DNA from: Paenibacillus tyrphae
GTDB taxonomy: Bacteria > Bacillota > Bacilli > Paenibacillales > NBRC-103111
Assembly: GCF_027925525.1 (NCBI RefSeq)
Contig: NZ_BSDJ01000001.1
Location: 186,001-250,000 of the forward strand
Length of the DNA stretch: 64,000 nucleotides
Direction: 5' to 3'
Positions 61,108 through 64,000 of this stretch are shown here, in pieces (positions within the stretch are counted from its first letter, which is position 1; the number at the start of each line of letters is the position of its first letter). Made by a program: the position numbers and the translations under genes. The notes under the pieces were generated by a model. It worked only from the letters and a program-made list of their open reading frames with translations. It was not told where the DNA came from and made no database searches.

Positions 61108-61968
61108 ATGCGGCTTGAACCAAGAGGCATGACCGCCTTAACCGTCGGCCTGATCGCCGTTACGCTCCTCGTTCCCGGCTGCAATCAACCGGTTCCCCTG
61201 TCTTCCGGGGGGCCGGTTGATTCTTCCGTTTCGGCGGCAGCGTCCGCCCCGGCGGCGGCGGCGGATGCAGGGCAAGCGGGCGGCGGGCAGACCGCGGCTG
61301 CTGGAGCCCCGCAGGCACGGGCGAGCGAGGCCGGCGCGGGCAGTGCGGCGGCCGCCCCTGCGGCAGCGAGCACCGCGCCCGCAGGCACAGCCCCGGCGGG
61401 CGATGCGGCCACGGGGAGCGCAGCGGCTCCCGGCGTGCAAGCAGCGGCGGATGCGGCCGCCAAAGGCGCTCCCGCAGCAGTCGGAACGGAGCCGCCGCAA
61501 GAGAAGCCGCCCGCGGCCGAACAAGCGGCGGCTGATCAGTCGGCCAAGCAAGCTAAAGCAGCGGCGACGAAAAATATCGTGAAGGAAGCGGGCAAAACGC
61601 CTGTTTTGACGTTCGAGGACCTGTATTCCGAGATGACGGTGCGCGGCGTGAAGCTATCGGATCAAGTGAATCAGTTGGCTGGAAAAAAAGTGGAAATGAC
61701 CGGCTTCATGGCCCCGCCGTTGACCGTCAAAGTCAACTTTTTCGTGCTAACCAAAGTCGCGCTCACCGTCTGCCCGTTCTGTTCGACGGATGCGGACTGG
61801 CCGACGGATATCGTGGTCGTCTTTATGCCCAAGGGCAAGGACGTGACGCCGACGGAGCATCAGGTCAAAGTGACGGGCACGCTCAGCGTCGGCTCGCAGA
61901 CGGACGAAGAGACTGGCTTCGTCAGCCTGATCCGCATTAACGCGGACAACGTGGAGGTGCTGAAGTAA
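61108..61968 (+). CDS. Ala/Gly/Pro-rich lipoprotein with OB-fold-like (DUF3299-type) domain
   Basis: A 286-residue lipoprotein. The ATG of MRLEPRGMTALT follows TGGAGG. The signal peptide ends in lipobox LVPGC. Residues about 30-160 are a low-complexity Ala/Gly/Pro linker. The C-terminal domain (about 170-286) has QLAGKKVEMTGFMAPPLTVK and KVALTVCPFCSTDADWP, resembling DUF3299-type proteins, with a CxxC motif that could bind metal or thiols. It overlaps the ABC ATPase start (TAATG), so it works with that transporter. Family assignment is by general resemblance. Confidence 0.7.
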   Translation: MRLEPRGMTALTVGLIAVTLLVPGCNQPVPLSSGGPVDSSVSAAASAPAAAADAGQAGGGQTAAAGAPQARASEAGAGSAAAAPAAASTAPAGTAPAGDAATGSAAAPGVQAAADAAAKGAPAAVGTEPPQEKPPAAEQAAADQSAKQAKAAATKNIVKEAGKTPVLTFEDLYSEMTVRGVKLSDQVNQLAGKKVEMTGFMAPPLTVKVNFFVLTKVALTVCPFCSTDADWPTDIVVVFMPKGKDVTPTEHQVKVTGTLSVGSQTDEETGFVSLIRINADNVEVLK

Positions 61969-62654
61969 TGCTGCATGCCGAGAACTTGACCAAATCGTAC
62001 CCCCTTCCGGGCAAGCGGCAGGTGCACGTGCTGAACATCTCCCATTTTGCCATGAACTCAGGCGAACGGGTGGCCCTGGTCGGACCGAGCGGCTCGGGGA
62101 AAAGCACCCTGCTTCAGCTCATCGCCGGTATCCTGCGGCCTACAAGCGGCACCATCCGCCTGCTGGACCGGCAGCTCGAACGACTGAGCGAAGCGGAGCT
62201 GGACCGGTTCCGCGCGCAGCATATCGGCTACGTGTTCCAGAGCTTCAACCTGCTGCCGGGCTTTACCGCGCTGGAGAACGTGCTGGCGGCCATGCAGTTC
62301 GGCAAAACCATCCCGCCGAAGGGGCAAAAGCAGCGCGCCAGCGAGCTGCTGGCGCAGGTCGGCCTCGAGCACCGGCTTCACCACAAGCCGGGCCAGCTCA
62401 GCGGCGGCGAGCAGCAGCGCGTCTCCATCGCGCGTGCGCTGGCGAACCGCCCGGCCCTTGTGCTGGCGGACGAGCCCACGGCCAGTCTGGACCACGCCAA
62501 TGCGGAGCAGGTGTTTTCGCTGCTGGCCGAAGCTTGCGAACAGAACGGGACGGCCCTGCTGCTCTGCACTCACGACCCGGAGCTGGCCGGCAGATTGGAC
62601 CGCGTCGTGAGCCTCCGGGAGCTTTCCATTTACGATACCAGAGAGGTCGGGTAA
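61968..62654 (+). CDS. ABC transporter ATPase (LolD/MacB type)
   Basis: A 228-residue cytoplasmic ATPase. Walker [15 protein letters not shown]-loop region [20 protein letters not shown], signature [15 protein letters not shown], Walker [13 protein letters not shown] and the H-loop in LCTHDPELA are all intact. This group powers FtsX-type permeases. Its start overlaps the lipoprotein stop (TAATG) and it is one base from the permease. Confidence 0.97.
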   Translation: MLHAENLTKSYPLPGKRQVHVLNISHFAMNSGERVALVGPSGSGKSTLLQLIAGILRPTSGTIRLLDRQLERLSEAELDRFRAQHIGYVFQSFNLLPGFTALENVLAAMQFGKTIPPKGQKQRASELLAQVGLEHRLHHKPGQLSGGEQQRVSIARALANRPALVLADEPTASLDHANAEQVFSLLAEACEQNGTALLLCTHDPELAGRLDRVVSLRELSIYDTREVG

Positions 62655-62655
62655 C

Positions 62656-63870
62656 ATGTCTTTGCTGCACATGGCTTGGCGCAACCTCATGAACCGGCGG
62701 GTCCAAACGCTCATTACCGTCATCGTTGTCAGCATCGGCGTCGCGATGACGCTCAGCATCATGATGCTCTCCGCAGGCATCAAGCAGGGCATCGTCAAAG
62801 CGAGCGAGCCGTTCGGCATGATCGTCGGCTCCAAGGGCAGCGCCAACCAGCTTGTGTTCAACACGATCTTTTTGATGGACAATCCTTTGGCGAATATTAC
62901 GCTGGATTATTACCATACGCTTGAGAACGATCCTCGGGTAACCCAAGCGGTTCCTTTTGCGCTCGGTGATAACTATAAAGGGTTCCGGCTCGTCGGCACG
63001 ACCCCTTCCTTCTTTGCGCTGAAAGGGAAGCCCAGCGATCCGCCTTATTTCCGGCTCGCGGACGGGCGGTTGTTTGACAAGCCGTTCGAAGCGGTGCTCG
63101 GTGCCAAAGTCGCCAAGGAAACCGGGCTCAAGGTCGGGGACCGGCTCATTTCCGGTCACGGCGTCGCCAAATCGTTGCAGCACGACGAAGGCCACAAGGA
63201 CCATCCTTACACGGTCGTCGGCATCCTGCACGGCGTATCGGCCCCTTCGGATCAAGGGATTTACGTCAGCATGGACAGCTACTGGATCAGCCATGAGCAT
63301 GCGGGGGAGCAAAAGCACGAGGAAGACGAACATGGCGTGACCGCCGCCTTGGTGAAGCCGCGAAGCTACGTGGACCTGATGAAGATGTATCAGGAGATCA
63401 ATCAGGGCAAAGAGGCGCAGGCGGTGTTTCCCGGACAAGTCATCGCCAAAATCTTCGATATGATGGGCAGCGGCGAGCAAATTTTGAAATATATCAGCTA
63501 CGTTGTTCTGGGCATGGCCGGGCTGACCGTCGTTCTCGCCCTGTACGGCTCCACCGTGGAACGAAGACGGACCGTCGCCATCCTGCGCGCCATCGGGGCA
63601 AGCCGCAGCGCCGTCGTCACGATCGTGCTGCTCGAATCCGTGCTGGTGGTCGTCTTCGGCTGCGTGCTCGGCACGGCGCTCGGCGGCGGACTCACCTGGC
63701 TGTTGTCGGACTATATCGGCTCGCAAATATCCGTGACGGTTGCGGTCGCTTACAGCTGGGATGTAGCTGCCGTTATCGGAGGCGTTGCGCTGCTGGGTAT
63801 GATCGCAGGCATTCTCCCCGCCGTCAGCGCTTACCGGACGGAAACGGCCCGTTATTTGCACACGGCCTAA
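62656..63870 (+). CDS. FtsX-type ABC permease with His-rich extracellular loop
   Basis: A 404-residue permease of the MacB/FtsX type. One N-terminal helix (TLITVIVVSIGVAMTLSIMM), a large extracellular domain, and three C-terminal helices starting at YISYVVLGMAGLTVVLALYG. Residues about 170-230 are His-rich (HGVAKSLQHDEGHKDHPYT and SHEHAGEQKHEEDEHG), which suggests metal binding. With the CxxC lipoprotein this points to a metal-handling transporter; the direction of transport is not known. A strong terminator follows. Confidence 0.93.
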   Translation: MSLLHMAWRNLMNRRVQTLITVIVVSIGVAMTLSIMMLSAGIKQGIVKASEPFGMIVGSKGSANQLVFNTIFLMDNPLANITLDYYHTLENDPRVTQAVPFALGDNYKGFRLVGTTPSFFALKGKPSDPPYFRLADGRLFDKPFEAVLGAKVAKETGLKVGDRLISGHGVAKSLQHDEGHKDHPYTVVGILHGVSAPSDQGIYVSMDSYWISHEHAGEQKHEEDEHGVTAALVKPRSYVDLMKMYQEINQGKEAQAVFPGQVIAKIFDMMGSGEQILKYISYVVLGMAGLTVVLALYGSTVERRRTVAILRAIGASRSAVVTIVLLESVLVVVFGCVLGTALGGGLTWLLSDYIGSQISVTVAVAYSWDVAAVIGGVALLGMIAGILPAVSAYRTETARYLHTA

Positions 63871-63884
63871 TAAGATTTGTAAAA

Positions 63885-63946
63885 AAAACGACGAATCGCT
63901 CTCGCTTCAGCTCGAAAAAGGCTGAAAGAGGGCGATTCGTCGTTTT
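63885..63946. terminator. Bidirectional terminator after FtsX-type permease gene
   Basis: AAAACGACGAATCGC (from 63885) pairs with GCGATTCGTCGTTTT (to 63946), extended by CTC/GAG, a stem of about 18 bp with A/T tails on both sides. It serves the permease transcript and a convergent gene entering from the right. Confidence 0.92.
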
Positions 63947-64000
63947 AACGCTGGAGCAGCGCCGTTATTTTTTTCTCAAAAGTGGCGTCGTCGGCAGCAC
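63945..64000 (-). CDS. C-terminal end of a minus-strand gene, partial
   Basis: A minus-strand frame open to the window edge ends DDATFEKKITALLQR and TAA at 63945, immediately before the bidirectional terminator. Only 17 codons are visible, so the product cannot be identified; the position before a terminator supports a real gene end. Confidence 0.4.
   Translation of the reverse strand, partial: AADDATFEKKITALLQR

Noticed and set aside
62398..63861. 487-codon minus-strand open frame
   Set aside because: Antisense to the ABC ATPase and permease; composition is typical of an antisense shadow.

Overview
The window looks like a chromosomal segment of a Paenibacillus-type Firmicute (Paenibacillaceae). 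The basis is strong purine-rich ribosome binding sites with occasional GTG/TTG starts, several CUT1 sugar ABC loci without their own ATPase, YesM/YesN two-component pairs, copper-amine-oxidase-type stalk domains, and a generally GC-rich coding sequence. No rRNA, tRNA, CRISPR array, prophage or intact insertion sequence was seen.

Layout. (1) 1-6.5 kb, minus strand: two permeases and a solute-binding lipoprotein, followed by a YesM kinase and a YesN regulator cut by the window edge. (2) 6.7-15.2 kb: small housekeeping and accessory genes (stalk-domain protein, aromatic acid exporter, XRE regulator, ABM monooxygenase with WYL regulator, DinB, DUF1697, GrpB, GNAT, metallophosphoesterase, methyltransferase, cupin). 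(3) 15.2-21.7 kb: a patchy, partly AT-rich accessory region. It holds a truncated oxidoreductase start, a Gln/Lys-rich coiled-coil protein, a small caspase-like protein, two decayed ISL3 transposase remnants, VOC and hydrolase genes, and a frameshifted PadR-DUF4180 regulator with an intact promoter and operator. (4) 22.2-33.8 kb, minus strand: a nine-gene sugar locus with a membrane AraC regulator, two solute-binding lipoproteins, two permeases, a sugar-phosphate isomerase-like TIM barrel, a Gfo/Idh/MocA dehydrogenase, NanE and a DUF4127 protein. (5) 34.1-37.0 kb, minus strand: metallophosphoesterase, MgtC and PHP phosphatase. (6) 37.2-46.2 kb, mostly plus strand: GNAT enzymes, histidine phosphatase, YoaP, ATP-grasp, NCS2 purine permease, small membrane proteins (two of them frameshifted), nucleotidyltransferase, VanZ and an Rpn-type nuclease. 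(7) 46.3-51.5 kb: a HEAT-like protein, ilvBN, and a divergent STAND-LuxR regulator. (8) 51.6-58.8 kb, minus strand: a second YesM/YesN pair with an LplABC-type transporter and a cre-like site. (9) 59.0-63.9 kb, plus strand: alkaline phosphatase behind a Pho-box-like element, then a lipoprotein plus FtsX-type ABC transporter that may handle a metal.

How the parts work together. Each sugar locus pairs a CUT1 importer with a membrane sensor-regulator (YesM/YesN twice, a one-component membrane AraC once). Because no CUT1 ATPase is present, all three probably rely on a shared MsmX-type ATPase encoded elsewhere. The most interesting candidate system is the NanE/DUF4127 locus, whose substrate and pathway cannot be assigned to a known route from the gene content. 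Three otherwise well-preserved genes are broken by single-base changes in homopolymer runs, so some apparent pseudogenes may be sequencing errors.
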